From NCBI GenBank assembly GCA_016124415.1, contig WGNS01000061.1, positions 1-37,701 of the forward strand: 37,701 bases of DNA, read 5' to 3'. The notes beneath the pieces were generated by a model. The model was not told the DNA's origin. It did not search any database and was given only the letters and a program-made list of their open reading frames with translations. Of this stretch, positions 9,395 to 17,562 are shown in pieces; the stretch's first letter is position 1, and every line of letters begins with the position of its first letter. This DNA comes from Gammaproteobacteria bacterium. Its GTDB lineage: Bacteria > Pseudomonadota > Gammaproteobacteria > SZUA-140. Position numbers and translations under genes: made by a program.

Positions 9395-10021
9395 ATGACC
9401 GACCTCGTCTTATACACCAACCCTCAATCCAGGGGACGCATCGCGCACTGGATGCTGGAAGAACTCGGACGCCCGTACGAGACCGTATGGATCGAATTCG
9501 GTCCGCCGATGCGCGAGGGCGCGTACCTCGACATCAACCCGATGGGCAAGGTCCCCGCGCTCAAACACGGCGACCTTGTCGTCACCGAAACGCCCGCCAT
9601 CTGCGCCTACCTGGCCGACTGTTTCCCGGAAGCCGGACTGATGCCGCCCGCCGGCGATCCCGCCCGCGCGGCCTACTACAGGTGGATGTTCTTTGCCGCA
9701 GGCCCCCTGGAAACGGCGATCACGGCGAAGGCGCTCGATTGGACGGTGCCTAAGGGAAAGAGCGGGCTCACGGGGTTCGGCAGTTACGAAAAGACCCTTG
9801 AAGTCATTGAGGGCGCGCTAAAGCCCGGCCCTTATATCTGCGGGGAACGGTTCACGGCCGCCGACGTCTACGTCGGCTCGCAACTGAGCTGGGGCATGCG
9901 CTTCGGGATGATCGACAAACGCCTGAGTTTCGAGGCCTACGTCGCGCGGCTAAACGATCGTCCCGCGGCCAGAAACGCGCGCACCATCGCCGAAGAGCAA
10001 CTCAAAAAGACGCAACCCTGA
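9395..10021 (+). CDS. Glutathione S-transferase family protein
   Basis: 208 aa. The N-terminal thioredoxin-like domain starts DLVLYTNPQSRGRIAHWMLEELG, with Ser12 in the usual Ser/Cys catalytic position of bacterial GSTs. NPMGKVPALKHG gives the cis-Pro loop, and TETPAICAYLAD the glutathione-gamma-glutamate site. The helical C-terminal domain contains ERFTAADVYVGSQL. It differs from the first GST of the window (Tyr-type), so the two are not recent copies. AAGGAG stands ten bases before the ATG. Substrate unknown. Confidence 0.9.
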   Translation: MTDLVLYTNPQSRGRIAHWMLEELGRPYETVWIEFGPPMREGAYLDINPMGKVPALKHGDLVVTETPAICAYLADCFPEAGLMPPAGDPARAAYYRWMFFAAGPLETAITAKALDWTVPKGKSGLTGFGSYEKTLEVIEGALKPGPYICGERFTAADVYVGSQLSWGMRFGMIDKRLSFEAYVARLNDRPAARNARTIAEEQLKKTQP

Positions 10022-10065
10022 GCGCTATCGGAAACGAACGTCCAACGGGAAGCGGAGAAAGATAC

Positions 10066-10162
10066 AAACCGGACGCCCACAAGAATCACCCCTACGAGTT
10101 CCCCCCCGTGCACCCCCCCGGTGCAAAAGCCCGTAAGGGTGATTCTTGTATTCGCCCGGTTT
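10066..10162. repeat. 97-bp MITE-like nested inverted repeat
   Basis: A 31-base left arm (10066-10096, beginning AAACCGG) and a 31-base right arm (10132-10162, ending CCGGTTT) match as inverted repeats at 26 of 31 positions, including the uninterrupted ACAAGAATCACCC/GGGTGATTCTTGT. The 35-base centre holds an inner palindrome TGCACC-C5-GGTGCA (10109-10125) in a C-rich setting. Size, symmetry and lack of coding capacity suggest a miniature transposable element or a large structured extragenic repeat. Only one copy is in the window. Confidence 0.6.
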
Positions 10163-10455
10163 GCGCACAAACCGGTCTCTGCCGGATGGGAAATAAGCAC
10201 CCTCATTCCACCCGGAGTCAAAGCCCCAACAACGCTGAGTGATCCCCTATAGTATTTGAAGATCGCCCAAGGTGCAAAAAACCGATCCCCCGCGTGCCCG
10301 ATAAACCGCCTTAGGGGCAATAAGCCATGCAAGTTACGGCACTAAATATGGGATTCACAGCTATATTTGCGTCGAAATTCGTTCACGGATACGTCATGCA
10401 AGATGCGAACCAGTTAACACGATTCCCTTGAAGGTCATATAGTTACGCCACCTCT

Positions 10456-10499
10456 GGGATTACGAATCCCGAAAAAGTGTTAAAAAAGGTGACACTTTT
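10456..10499 (-). terminator. Probable terminator of the RMD1-like gene
   Basis: Two hairpins follow the minus-strand stop: AAAAGTGT/ACACTTTT (arms 10473-10480 and 10492-10499) with a T5 run on the minus strand, then GGGATT-ACG-AATCCC (10456-10470). Confidence 0.55.
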
Positions 10500-10528
10500 G
10501 TGACGGCCAGACCTTCTGAAAATCCGGT

Positions 10529-11320
10529 TCAAACCTGCTTCAAGACGTCGTGCATGATGAAGATGACGATTTCGAGCGCGATCAGCCAGATGATGATCCA
10601 CTCCAGCATTGAGGAGTGCTTGTGCTTCTGCTCGTCGGCCATCATCTGGAAGAGCTCGTGAATGGTCTCGAGCTTCTTGCTGAGCACCTCGACGCGCTGC
10701 CTGATCTCCAGATAGTCGGCCACCATCGAGTAGAAGCCGTCGAGCTCGGGGTATTCCCAAAAGAAATCGGGCACGTCGAGCAAGTCGTAGTTCAACATGA
10801 CGTCGGCCTTGGTGAGGAACAGCCGTCCGCGCAAACGGGACAACGCCTTACCCGACAGTTGAGCGCTGCCCGTGCGGGCCAGGTTCTCGGGGATCTGCAC
10901 GGTGTCGTTGATGGTCTGCTGGATCTGGGACTCGAACTGGGCGAGCTTGGTCGACTGGGCGATCCCATGCGAGACGGCCAGCTGCGTCAACACGGTGTCC
11001 TCGTGCAGCCGCAGATGATCGTCCTTGATATAGGAGCGTTCGCCCCCGCTCTCGAACGTGAATTCGTCGTCGACCGTATGCCTCAACGGCGAACGGGCGA
11101 ACTCGGCGATCCTTTTGCCGAAGACCTGGCGGTCGGCCTCGGCCAGTTGCCAGAAGATCAATACCCCGTAGTCGAAGATGAAAATGTCGCCGCCGTGCCA
11201 TTCCACGTGCAAAACGTTGCGATAGGCGGCGCAGCGCTCGCTTTCGTGCAGCGAATCCCTGAGCCCCTTGAAATCGAAATAGTCGCTATAGCACAGCGCG
11301 TAGATCTCGTGGTTTTCCAT
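10529..11320 (-). CDS. RMD1/YagE-type (DUF155) membrane-anchored protein
   Basis: 263 aa. The fold-typical features of the RMD1/RMND1 (DUF155) family are visible: VEWHGGDIFIFDYGVLIFWQL near the N-terminal third, then a long helical region (KLAQFESQIQQTINDTVQIPENLARTG, DYLEIRQRVEVLSKKLETIHELFQMM) and a single C-terminal membrane helix (about 238-258, WIIIWLIALEIVIFIMHDVL). Eukaryotic relatives are mitochondrial and support translation of organelle-encoded proteins; bacterial roles are undefined. GGGGAAGG precedes the ATG. It lies 32 bases after the RLAN/RimK ligase gene on the same strand, so it belongs to that operon. Confidence 0.85.
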   Translation of the reverse strand: MENHEIYALCYSDYFDFKGLRDSLHESERCAAYRNVLHVEWHGGDIFIFDYGVLIFWQLAEADRQVFGKRIAEFARSPLRHTVDDEFTFESGGERSYIKDDHLRLHEDTVLTQLAVSHGIAQSTKLAQFESQIQQTINDTVQIPENLARTGSAQLSGKALSRLRGRLFLTKADVMLNYDLLDVPDFFWEYPELDGFYSMVADYLEIRQRVEVLSKKLETIHELFQMMADEQKHKHSSMLEWIIIWLIALEIVIFIMHDVLKQV

Positions 11321-11352
11321 GTTGCCTTCCCCTTGGGGCCTGTTAACGGGCC

Positions 11353-12825
11353 CTAGCGCCCCCTGGCCTCCATGCGGCGCAGGAACTCGCTCATGATCTC
11401 GATGTAGAGTTGTTCGCCCAGATACTTGTCCTCGACGCCGGATTCGATGCTCGGGTTGTCGTTGACCTCGATCACGACCACCCGGTCGCCGGATTGCTTG
11501 ATGTCGACGCCGTAAAGGCCGTTGCCGATCAGGCGCGTCGCCTTCACGGCGATCTCGAGAATGCGCTTCGGCGTCTCGAAGGTCGGCAGCGTCTCGAAAC
11601 CGCCCGCCTTGGTGACCTTTTCGCCGTGCTGATAGATCTGCCAGTGATTGCGGACCATATAGTACCGGCAGGCGTAAAGCGGTTTATTGTTGAAGACGCC
11701 GATCCGCCAGTCGTATTCGGTGTACATGAACTCCTGGGCCAACAGCATGGCCGAGTCCTGTAGGAGATCTCGCGCCGCGGCCTGTAACGCCTCCATGGAA
11801 TCGACCTTGACGATGCCGCGCGAGAAGGAGCCGTCCGGGATCTTCAGGATGATCGGAAACCCGATCTCATCCACCAGCTTCTGCAGCGCCGTCTTGCTCG
11901 GCTGGTTCAGAATCACCGTTTTCGGCGTCGGCACGCGATGGGTGGACAGCAGGTCGGCGAGATAGATCTTGTTGGTACAGCGCAGGATGGAAGTCGGGTC
12001 GTCGATCACGACCATGTCCTCGGCTTCCGCCTTCTTCGCGAAGCGATAGGTGTGATGATCGACAGCCGTGGTCTCACGGATGAACAGGGCGTCGTATTCG
12101 GGCAGGCGAATGTAGTCCTTCTTCGTGATCAGGTCCGTCGCGATGCCCAGCTGTTCGGCGGCCTTTTCGAAGTTTTTGAGGGCTCTGGCGTCGCTCGGCG
12201 GCAATTTCTCGTCCGGATTGACGAGGATCGCCATGTCGTAACGCGATGCCTTTCGCGTCCGCGGCCGCCGCCAGATCTTGCGGCTGAACTGTTCGAAGGC
12301 GTTGGCGAAGGCCTCCTGTTCGTTCTCGGAGGTCAATGACTTCAACGAGATCGCCTTGACCTGTTTGACCTGCCAACCGCCCTTTTCCTTTTGCACCAGA
12401 GTGATTTCGAGTAGGGGACATGGGAAGTCTTCGTACACGGCCTGCGCGATCCGCGCCAGATTCGGGTTCAGCGACTGCCCGAACCAGGCGTGAAACGTCA
12501 GCGTATCGACACCGTCTTCGATCACGAGTTTCGACAGCGGCTTCTTGACCTCGTCCAGCTGCAGCGTGGTCAGGGACTTGCGCCCGAGATCGTTGATGGT
12601 CGCGACCGAGGGAAACACGTGATGCCCTCTCGCCTCCGCCAACAAAGAGCAATAGTAGCCGGTGCTCAGGTAACGATAGCTCCGGCACAAATTGATGACG
12701 CGGACGCGCCGGACCGCGGGGTCCTTGCACCGCTCGAGGTAGTCATCGAAGGTGATGACATCCTGGCTCGGGTAATACGGCTGCCAGTCGGCCAGGTTTT
12801 CAACCACTACATAATAAGCGGTCAC
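11353..12825 (-). CDS. RLAN-type RimK-family ATP-grasp ligase
   Basis: 490 aa. The N-terminal ~200 residues (TAYYVVVENLADWQPYYPSQDV, VINLCRSYRYLSTGYYCSLLAEARG) form the RLAN domain found only ahead of RimK-like ATP-grasp domains. The ATP-grasp part spans about 280-485: NKIYLADLLSTHRVPTPKT, the lysine strand FPIILKIPDGSFSRGIVKV and the metal-binding VVVIEVNDNPSIESG. Relatives ligate amino acids, often glutamate, to a carboxylate of a protein or small molecule. The start is GTG, with a weak Shine-Dalgarno. It is divergent from the DUF2817 and GNAT-C39 genes, which accompany this ligase in other proteobacteria. Confidence 0.92.
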   Translation of the reverse strand: MTAYYVVVENLADWQPYYPSQDVITFDDYLERCKDPAVRRVRVINLCRSYRYLSTGYYCSLLAEARGHHVFPSVATINDLGRKSLTTLQLDEVKKPLSKLVIEDGVDTLTFHAWFGQSLNPNLARIAQAVYEDFPCPLLEITLVQKEKGGWQVKQVKAISLKSLTSENEQEAFANAFEQFSRKIWRRPRTRKASRYDMAILVNPDEKLPPSDARALKNFEKAAEQLGIATDLITKKDYIRLPEYDALFIRETTAVDHHTYRFAKKAEAEDMVVIDDPTSILRCTNKIYLADLLSTHRVPTPKTVILNQPSKTALQKLVDEIGFPIILKIPDGSFSRGIVKVDSMEALQAAARDLLQDSAMLLAQEFMYTEYDWRIGVFNNKPLYACRYYMVRNHWQIYQHGEKVTKAGGFETLPTFETPKRILEIAVKATRLIGNGLYGVDIKQSGDRVVVIEVNDNPSIESGVEDKYLGEQLYIEIMSEFLRRMEARGR

Positions 12826-12947
12826 GTTTTTCGCTGTCTCCCGAAAGAGTTTGTCATTCGGCTATTGTTGATCCTGCCCGTTAAAATCTCAACAGTGGAA
12901 TCGCTACATTTGGCACGCTATGATTGGGTTTTTAGAGACGGATCGTC

Positions 12948-14060
12948 ATGCTGAAGCTGTCTTCCGAATTCGACCTGGCTTGTTTCAGTCCGGACTACCA
13001 GACCGCGGCCCGGCGGTTGACCGACACCATCTGCCGTTTGCCGAAGGCGCTCCTGCAATCCTTCGAGCGGCGCCCCCACCCTCTGCCCGGCCCGGACGGC
13101 GGCACCCTGACCTGCGACGTCGCATGGCTCGGCCGCAACCACAAACCGCGCCGCCTGCTGGTGCTGATGTCCGGCACCCATGGGGTCGAAGGGTTCGCGG
13201 GGTCCGCCATCCAAAACGATTGTCTGCCGCTGCTCGCAGAGGTATTGACGCAGCAGCCGGATCTTGGGGTCCTTCTGATCCACGCCTTCAACCCATGGGG
13301 CTTCGCCTGGCTCAGGCGTTGCGATCACGAGGGTATCGACCTGAACCGGAATTTCGTCAACTTCGCCCAGACCCTGCCCGGGAACGCGGACTACGAGGCC
13401 CTGCATCCGCGCTTGTACGACCCGGCCTGTCTGCACCCGGAAGTCATCGCCGATCTTTGGCGCAGCACCGGGTTCCAACACTTCGTCGAGGTCGTGACCC
13501 GCGGCCAATACACGCATCCGGACGGTTGCTTCTACGGCGGCAACGCGCCGAGCTGGTCGCGCCGCCAGTTGGAGGAGATCGCGGCGGCCCCCGCCGTCAG
13601 CGGCGCGGAACGCATCGCGGTCATCGATCTGCATACGGGGCTCGGACCTTACGGCTACGGCGAACTCATCAACGACCATCTGCCCGACACCGCAGGCGAC
13701 GCCTGGGTCAGGCGCTGGTACGGCGCCAACGCCCGTTCATCGCATCTCGGCGAATCGGTGTCGACCGTCAAGGACGGCCTGATCGACTATTTCTGGCACC
13801 GGCTCATGGGCGACCGCGGCTGCTTCGTGACCCTGGAATTCGGTACGTACGCCGTCGACGCCCTGGCAACCACCCTGCTGCGCGAACAGCACTACCACTC
13901 GGTGACTGCGGCGAGCGGCGCGCACCGGGATATCGACGATCCGAACGTCCGCGTCCTACGCGACTTCTTTTATCCCGAAGAGCGATCGTGGCAGCAACAA
14001 GTGCTGTTCCGCGGACGCCAGGCCGTCTCGCTCGCCTGCGAGGGCCTGCTCGGTGACTGA
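12948..14060 (+). CDS. DUF2817 zinc carboxypeptidase-like protein (M14-related)
   Basis: 370 aa. DUF2817 proteins are related to M14 metallocarboxypeptidases. The zinc-binding pair is seen in MSGTHGVEGFAGSAI (His78, Glu81). GIDLNRNFVNF supplies the Asn-Arg substrate-binding pair, VIDLHTGLGPYGYGE the third zinc ligand, and FVTLEFGTYAVDA the likely catalytic Glu. No signal peptide, so it is cytosolic. It overlaps the downstream GNAT-C39 gene by eight bases, implying translational coupling. Next to a RimK ligase it may trim or recycle the ligated amino acids. The Shine-Dalgarno is weak; the ATG at 12948 is the first plausible start. Confidence 0.88.
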   Translation: MLKLSSEFDLACFSPDYQTAARRLTDTICRLPKALLQSFERRPHPLPGPDGGTLTCDVAWLGRNHKPRRLLVLMSGTHGVEGFAGSAIQNDCLPLLAEVLTQQPDLGVLLIHAFNPWGFAWLRRCDHEGIDLNRNFVNFAQTLPGNADYEALHPRLYDPACLHPEVIADLWRSTGFQHFVEVVTRGQYTHPDGCFYGGNAPSWSRRQLEEIAAAPAVSGAERIAVIDLHTGLGPYGYGELINDHLPDTAGDAWVRRWYGANARSSHLGESVSTVKDGLIDYFWHRLMGDRGCFVTLEFGTYAVDALATTLLREQHYHSVTAASGAHRDIDDPNVRVLRDFFYPEERSWQQQVLFRGRQAVSLACEGLLGD

Positions 14061-15189
14061 CGCCCTCGAGATACGTCCGGCCCGAATCGCCGATTTGCCG
14101 CAGCTTCTGACCCTGGAAGCCGTGTGTTTTAGCGGCGACCGTCTGTCGCGGCGCAGTTTCACGCACTTCATCAAGCCCGGTCCCCATGAACTGCTGGTAT
14201 TGACCGAGAACGGTCAGTTGAACGGTTACGCCTTGAATCTCTACCGCGCCGGCACCAACCTCGGCCGGCTCTATTCGCTCGCCGTGTTGCCGCAGGCGCG
14301 CGGCAAGGGCTATGGCGGCCGTCTGCTGCAAGCGGCGGAACGGTCGGTGCAATCGCGGCACGGCGTCTTCATGCGGCTCGAGGTCAACGTCGCCAATCAA
14401 CGCGCCATCGAGCTCTACCAGCGCCACGGCTACAAGATCATCGGACGCATCGCGCGCTACTACGAAGACGGCGGCGACGCGCTACGCATGGAACGGCGCA
14501 TGCACAGGAACATCAGTGCCCAGAACGTCGCCAAGCCGTTCTACGAGCAGACCACCGATTTCACCTGCGGCCCGGCATCGCTCATGATGGCCATGAAAAC
14601 ACTGCAGCCCGACTACCAGATGTCGCGCCGCGAGGAACTGCGGATCTGGCGCGAGGCGACCACGATCTTCATGGCGGCCGGCCACGGCGGTTGTTCGCCG
14701 CACGGGCTCGCGCTGAGCGCCTGGCATCGCGGCCTGAACGTGACGCTCTACATCAACCAGACCGAGGCCCCTTTCCTCGACGGCGTGCGCGACAAGAAAA
14801 AGAAGTCGGTCATCCAGATCGTACACGACGACTTTCTGTCCGAGATCAAAACGACCGGCATCAAACTGAAGGTGCAGCAACTCACGCCGACCGGCGTCGA
14901 CCGCATCCTGCAGCGCGGACACCCGATCATCGCGCTGATCAGCACGTGGCGCCTCAACCGGGACAAGGCGCCGCACTGGGTCTACGTCACGGCCTCCGAC
15001 GAGCAGTTCGTCTACATCAACGACCCCGACATCAATGACGATCCGCACCTGACGCAGACCGACCACATCCATGTGCCGATCGAGAAATCCATCTTCCGGG
15101 AGATGGCGCGCTTCGGCCAAAAGCGTCTGCGTTGTCTGATCGAGATCACCGGTTTACGCGGGCAACCTGAGGGAGGCTTACGGACGTGA
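14053..15189 (+). CDS. GNAT acetyltransferase fused to a C39-like peptidase
   Basis: 378 aa with two domains. Residues 1-150 are a RimI-like GNAT N-acetyltransferase (LYSLAVLPQARGKGYGGRLLQAAE is the acetyl-CoA loop, NQRAIELYQRHGYKIIGR the C-terminal strand). Residues 160-375 are a papain-like C39 peptidase: catalytic Cys172 in DFTCGPASLMMAM, a His in APHWVYV and an Asp in YINDPD. The start is GTG overlapping the DUF2817 stop by eight bases. This fusion is recurrent beside RLAN/RimK ligases. A plausible scheme is that the peptidase cleaves a tagged peptide and the GNAT caps the new N-terminus; the target is unknown. Confidence 0.9.
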   Translation: MTDALEIRPARIADLPQLLTLEAVCFSGDRLSRRSFTHFIKPGPHELLVLTENGQLNGYALNLYRAGTNLGRLYSLAVLPQARGKGYGGRLLQAAERSVQSRHGVFMRLEVNVANQRAIELYQRHGYKIIGRIARYYEDGGDALRMERRMHRNISAQNVAKPFYEQTTDFTCGPASLMMAMKTLQPDYQMSRREELRIWREATTIFMAAGHGGCSPHGLALSAWHRGLNVTLYINQTEAPFLDGVRDKKKKSVIQIVHDDFLSEIKTTGIKLKVQQLTPTGVDRILQRGHPIIALISTWRLNRDKAPHWVYVTASDEQFVYINDPDINDDPHLTQTDHIHVPIEKSIFREMARFGQKRLRCLIEITGLRGQPEGGLRT

Positions 15190-15241
15190 ACGGAAAGGCG
15201 CCCCCATTTTGAGATAGGAGTTTTGAGGTAGGATTAGCGGA

Positions 15242-16411
15242 ATGGCGGGCGATTGCGACAATGTCATGATCGAAACCCGGGACGCCGATGTTGACGCCCG
15301 GCGGGTCGAGCGCGTCGCAAACCGATTTCTTCGCCAGCACGCCCAAGGCCGTTTTCCCGGCGGGCAGCTCGTCGCGCGCCGGGGCGGACGGGTCATACTG
15401 AACCTGAATTGCGGTCTCGCCCGCGGCTGGCAAAACCGGGGCGGCGATGCGCCGGTCGCGGTCCGGGAGACCACGCCCTTCCCCGTCTATTCGACCGGCA
15501 AGCCCATGGCGGCGATCGTCATCGCCCTGCTCGAGGCGCGCGGACAGCTCGACGTCACGACGCCGATCGCATCGATACTCCCAGAATTCGCGGGCATGGG
15601 CAGAGACGCAATCACGACGCGCGACGTCCTGACGCACCGCGCCGGCATCCTGTTGCCCGACCTCGTCAACAACTACCAGAACTGGGGAAACGGCGACGAT
15701 ACCTGGCGACATCTCATCAACACGCCGCCACGCTATCCGCGCGGCACCTTCGCCTACATGCCCACTGAATTCGGCATCATCCTCGACCGGATCGTGCGCG
15801 AACTGACCGGCACCAACATCGCGCGCCAGTTTCAAGATACGTTCGCGAAGCCGCTCGGTCTGACGGCCATGCACTACGGCCTGGGGGATCTCGCCCTCAA
15901 TGATCTGGCTTGGACCTATTGGCTGAACGGACGCGAGCGCTACATGGTGGCGGGTATCAACGTCGCCGACCGTTTCGAGGAAAAGGCCAACCACGACTTC
16001 GTCTTCTCGGCCATGAACCCGGCCTTCAGCATGGTCGCCAACGCGACGAGCCTGGCGTCGTTCTATGAATGCCTCGTCAACGGAGGTTGGGCGCCGAACG
16101 GCGCGCAACTGATCCCCAAAGAGGTCCTCGAGCGTTACACGCGGCGTCAGGTCTCGGGATGGAACCGATCCGTGCGAAGCTATCTGTCGCTCGGCTACGG
16201 TTTCATGCTGGGCCTGCCGGTGCCTTCCTTCTACGGCTGGTGGGGGTCATCCGGATGCTTCGGGCACCCCGGACTGTTCTCATCGATCGCGTTCGCCGAC
16301 CACGACACCGGACTCTCCATGGCCGTGATCACGAACGGTACGCGCGGCATCGGCGACTTCTTCCGTAAGATGGTATCGCTGACGCATGGCATGCGGCTCG
16401 CCTGCCGTTGA
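15242..16411 (+). CDS. Beta-lactamase-family serine hydrolase
   Basis: 389 aa. The class C beta-lactamase/esterase fold is indicated by the SxxK motif STGK (Ser84, Lys87, in PVYSTGKPMAAIVIALLEARG), TTRDVLTHRAGILLP, and FAYMPTEFGIILDRIVRELTG, where Tyr of the YxN-like motif is present but the Asn is replaced. FGHPGLFSSIAF takes the place of KTG. Such proteins are usually esterases or peptidases rather than antibiotic-hydrolysing enzymes. There is no signal peptide, against a periplasmic beta-lactamase. AGGA stands eight bases before the ATG. An internal ATG nine codons later is possible. Confidence 0.85.
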   Translation: MAGDCDNVMIETRDADVDARRVERVANRFLRQHAQGRFPGGQLVARRGGRVILNLNCGLARGWQNRGGDAPVAVRETTPFPVYSTGKPMAAIVIALLEARGQLDVTTPIASILPEFAGMGRDAITTRDVLTHRAGILLPDLVNNYQNWGNGDDTWRHLINTPPRYPRGTFAYMPTEFGIILDRIVRELTGTNIARQFQDTFAKPLGLTAMHYGLGDLALNDLAWTYWLNGRERYMVAGINVADRFEEKANHDFVFSAMNPAFSMVANATSLASFYECLVNGGWAPNGAQLIPKEVLERYTRRQVSGWNRSVRSYLSLGYGFMLGLPVPSFYGWWGSSGCFGHPGLFSSIAFADHDTGLSMAVITNGTRGIGDFFRKMVSLTHGMRLACR

Positions 16412-16423
16412 AACGGCGATGCG

Positions 16424-16636
16424 TCAATGTACGAAACAAGCCGCCTGCAGTTCCGCCGGCATCCAGTCACATAGCCCCATATCTTCCGCGAAGCGGGCTT
16501 GCTCCGCCAGATGGTGGGCGACTTCGCGCGCCAGTCTGAGACGCTCCTCAAGCGAAACGCTCGCCTTTGAAAAATTACGTTTCGGTCCCGTCGCCATCCT
16601 TGCGATTGCCTCGATGGTTCGCTGATTGTGCGCCAT
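16424..16636 (-). CDS. Small hypothetical protein (70 aa)
   Basis: 70 aa, soluble and mainly helical (RTIEAIARMATGPKRNF then EERLRLAREVAHHLAEQARFAEDM). It ends in an acidic-to-hydrophobic tail with one Cys. GGAGAACGTGAAC before ATG 16636 gives a good Shine-Dalgarno, so this start is preferred over the longer track start. I do not recognise a family. It is convergent with the serine hydrolase (12-base gap) and lies downstream of the Crp/Fnr gene on the same strand. Coding status rests on the ribosome site and natural composition. Confidence 0.55.
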   Translation of the reverse strand: MAHNQRTIEAIARMATGPKRNFSKASVSLEERLRLAREVAHHLAEQARFAEDMGLCDWMPAELQAACFVH

Positions 16637-16797
16637 GTTCACGTTCTCCGTTAAGTAATTCATCCAGGGAGAACAGAGGCTACGCCTTCGAATTCCGAAG
16701 TACTGTCACGATGGTTACGCAATTCCGGCTCGGTTGCGCAACGGCGTCCAAACCGGTTTCCGAACCCAGCGAGCCGCAACGCGGTAATCCTCAATGG

Positions 16798-17562
16798 CTA
16801 GTCGCAAACCGTGTTCAGCAAATGGCCGTCCGCACGTTCCAATAGGCGTTCGAGATTGGCGATGGTCAGCACGCCGTCGGAAAAATCGATCACGCCGTCG
16901 CGACGCAACTCGCCGAGCAACCTGGCGACGACCGGCCGGACCGTGCCGATCATGTTGGCCAGTTCCTCCTGCGACAAATCGCGGATAAGATTCAGGCTGC
17001 GGCGCCTGTCGTTGAAGTGCCTCAACAGAAGGTGGACAAGCCGGGTCATGGTATCGTCCAACGCCAATTCGCTGGCCAGTTGACAAAGGTTTTCGATGCG
17101 CTCCGCCGCGATCGCAGCCATCGACTGGCGCAGCACGGGATATTCGTCCATCCAGCGCGACCAGCGGTCGACCGGCGCCGACAGCGCCTCGACCTCATCC
17201 AACGTACGGATTTGGAGGTCATAGGGACCGCGGCAGTCGATCAGATTCAGAATATTGAAGCCCTCACCGGGCCCGAGGACGCAGAACGTCAGCTCGCGTC
17301 CATTGTCGACATGATGACGTCCGATTTTGACGCGCCCCGTAAGCAGCAAGTGAAAACGCTCTTGCGTCTCCTCCGGGCACTTCAGCAAGTAGCCGCGCGG
17401 CCAATGCTCGCGCTGCATGCAAGTGACCATATTCAGAAGAAAACGTTCGTCGACCCCCTTGAACAAACAGGTTCCAGTCAACGCCTTGCAATCGACCAAC
17501 GGGCGCATGGCGTGGTAGGACCGGCCATTGAAACGCCCGGAATCACCATTCCCTTTATCCAT
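16798..17562 (-). CDS. Crp/Fnr-family transcriptional regulator
   Basis: 254 aa. The N-terminal cyclic-nucleotide-binding-like beta-roll spans about 25-145 (GYLLKCPEETQERFHLLLTGRVKIGRHHVDNGRELTFCVLGPGEGF). The dimer helix follows, then a C-terminal winged HTH (DLSQEELANMIGTVRPVVARLLGELRRDGVIDF). The recognition helix departs from the common G-x-SRET-VSR pattern (here GTVRPVVAR), so its DNA target is probably not a standard FNR or CRP box. Cysteines are scattered, not in the FNR cluster arrangement. The start is set at ATG 17562, six bases after AGGGAGG, rather than the GTG six codons upstream. The gene is isolated; the target genes are unknown. Confidence 0.88.
   Translation of the reverse strand: MDKGNGDSGRFNGRSYHAMRPLVDCKALTGTCLFKGVDERFLLNMVTCMQREHWPRGYLLKCPEETQERFHLLLTGRVKIGRHHVDNGRELTFCVLGPGEGFNILNLIDCRGPYDLQIRTLDEVEALSAPVDRWSRWMDEYPVLRQSMAAIAAERIENLCQLASELALDDTMTRLVHLLLRHFNDRRRSLNLIRDLSQEELANMIGTVRPVVARLLGELRRDGVIDFSDGVLTIANLERLLERADGHLLNTVCD

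Larger units (their letters stand above)
10022..10528. other. 507-base intergenic region between convergent genes
   Basis: No gene is supported. The stretch contains the MITE-like element 10066-10162 and two hairpins at 10456-10499, described separately. Between 10163 and 10455 I see no recognisable element. The composition is more AT-rich than in the neighbouring genes. Confidence 0.5.

Noticed and set aside
10313-10370. Riboswitch-like stretch (ATAAGCCATGCAAGTTACGGC…) in the gene-free region
   Set aside because: I considered a GEMM/c-di-GMP-type aptamer, but could not draw its paired helices and no gene lies downstream in the right orientation.
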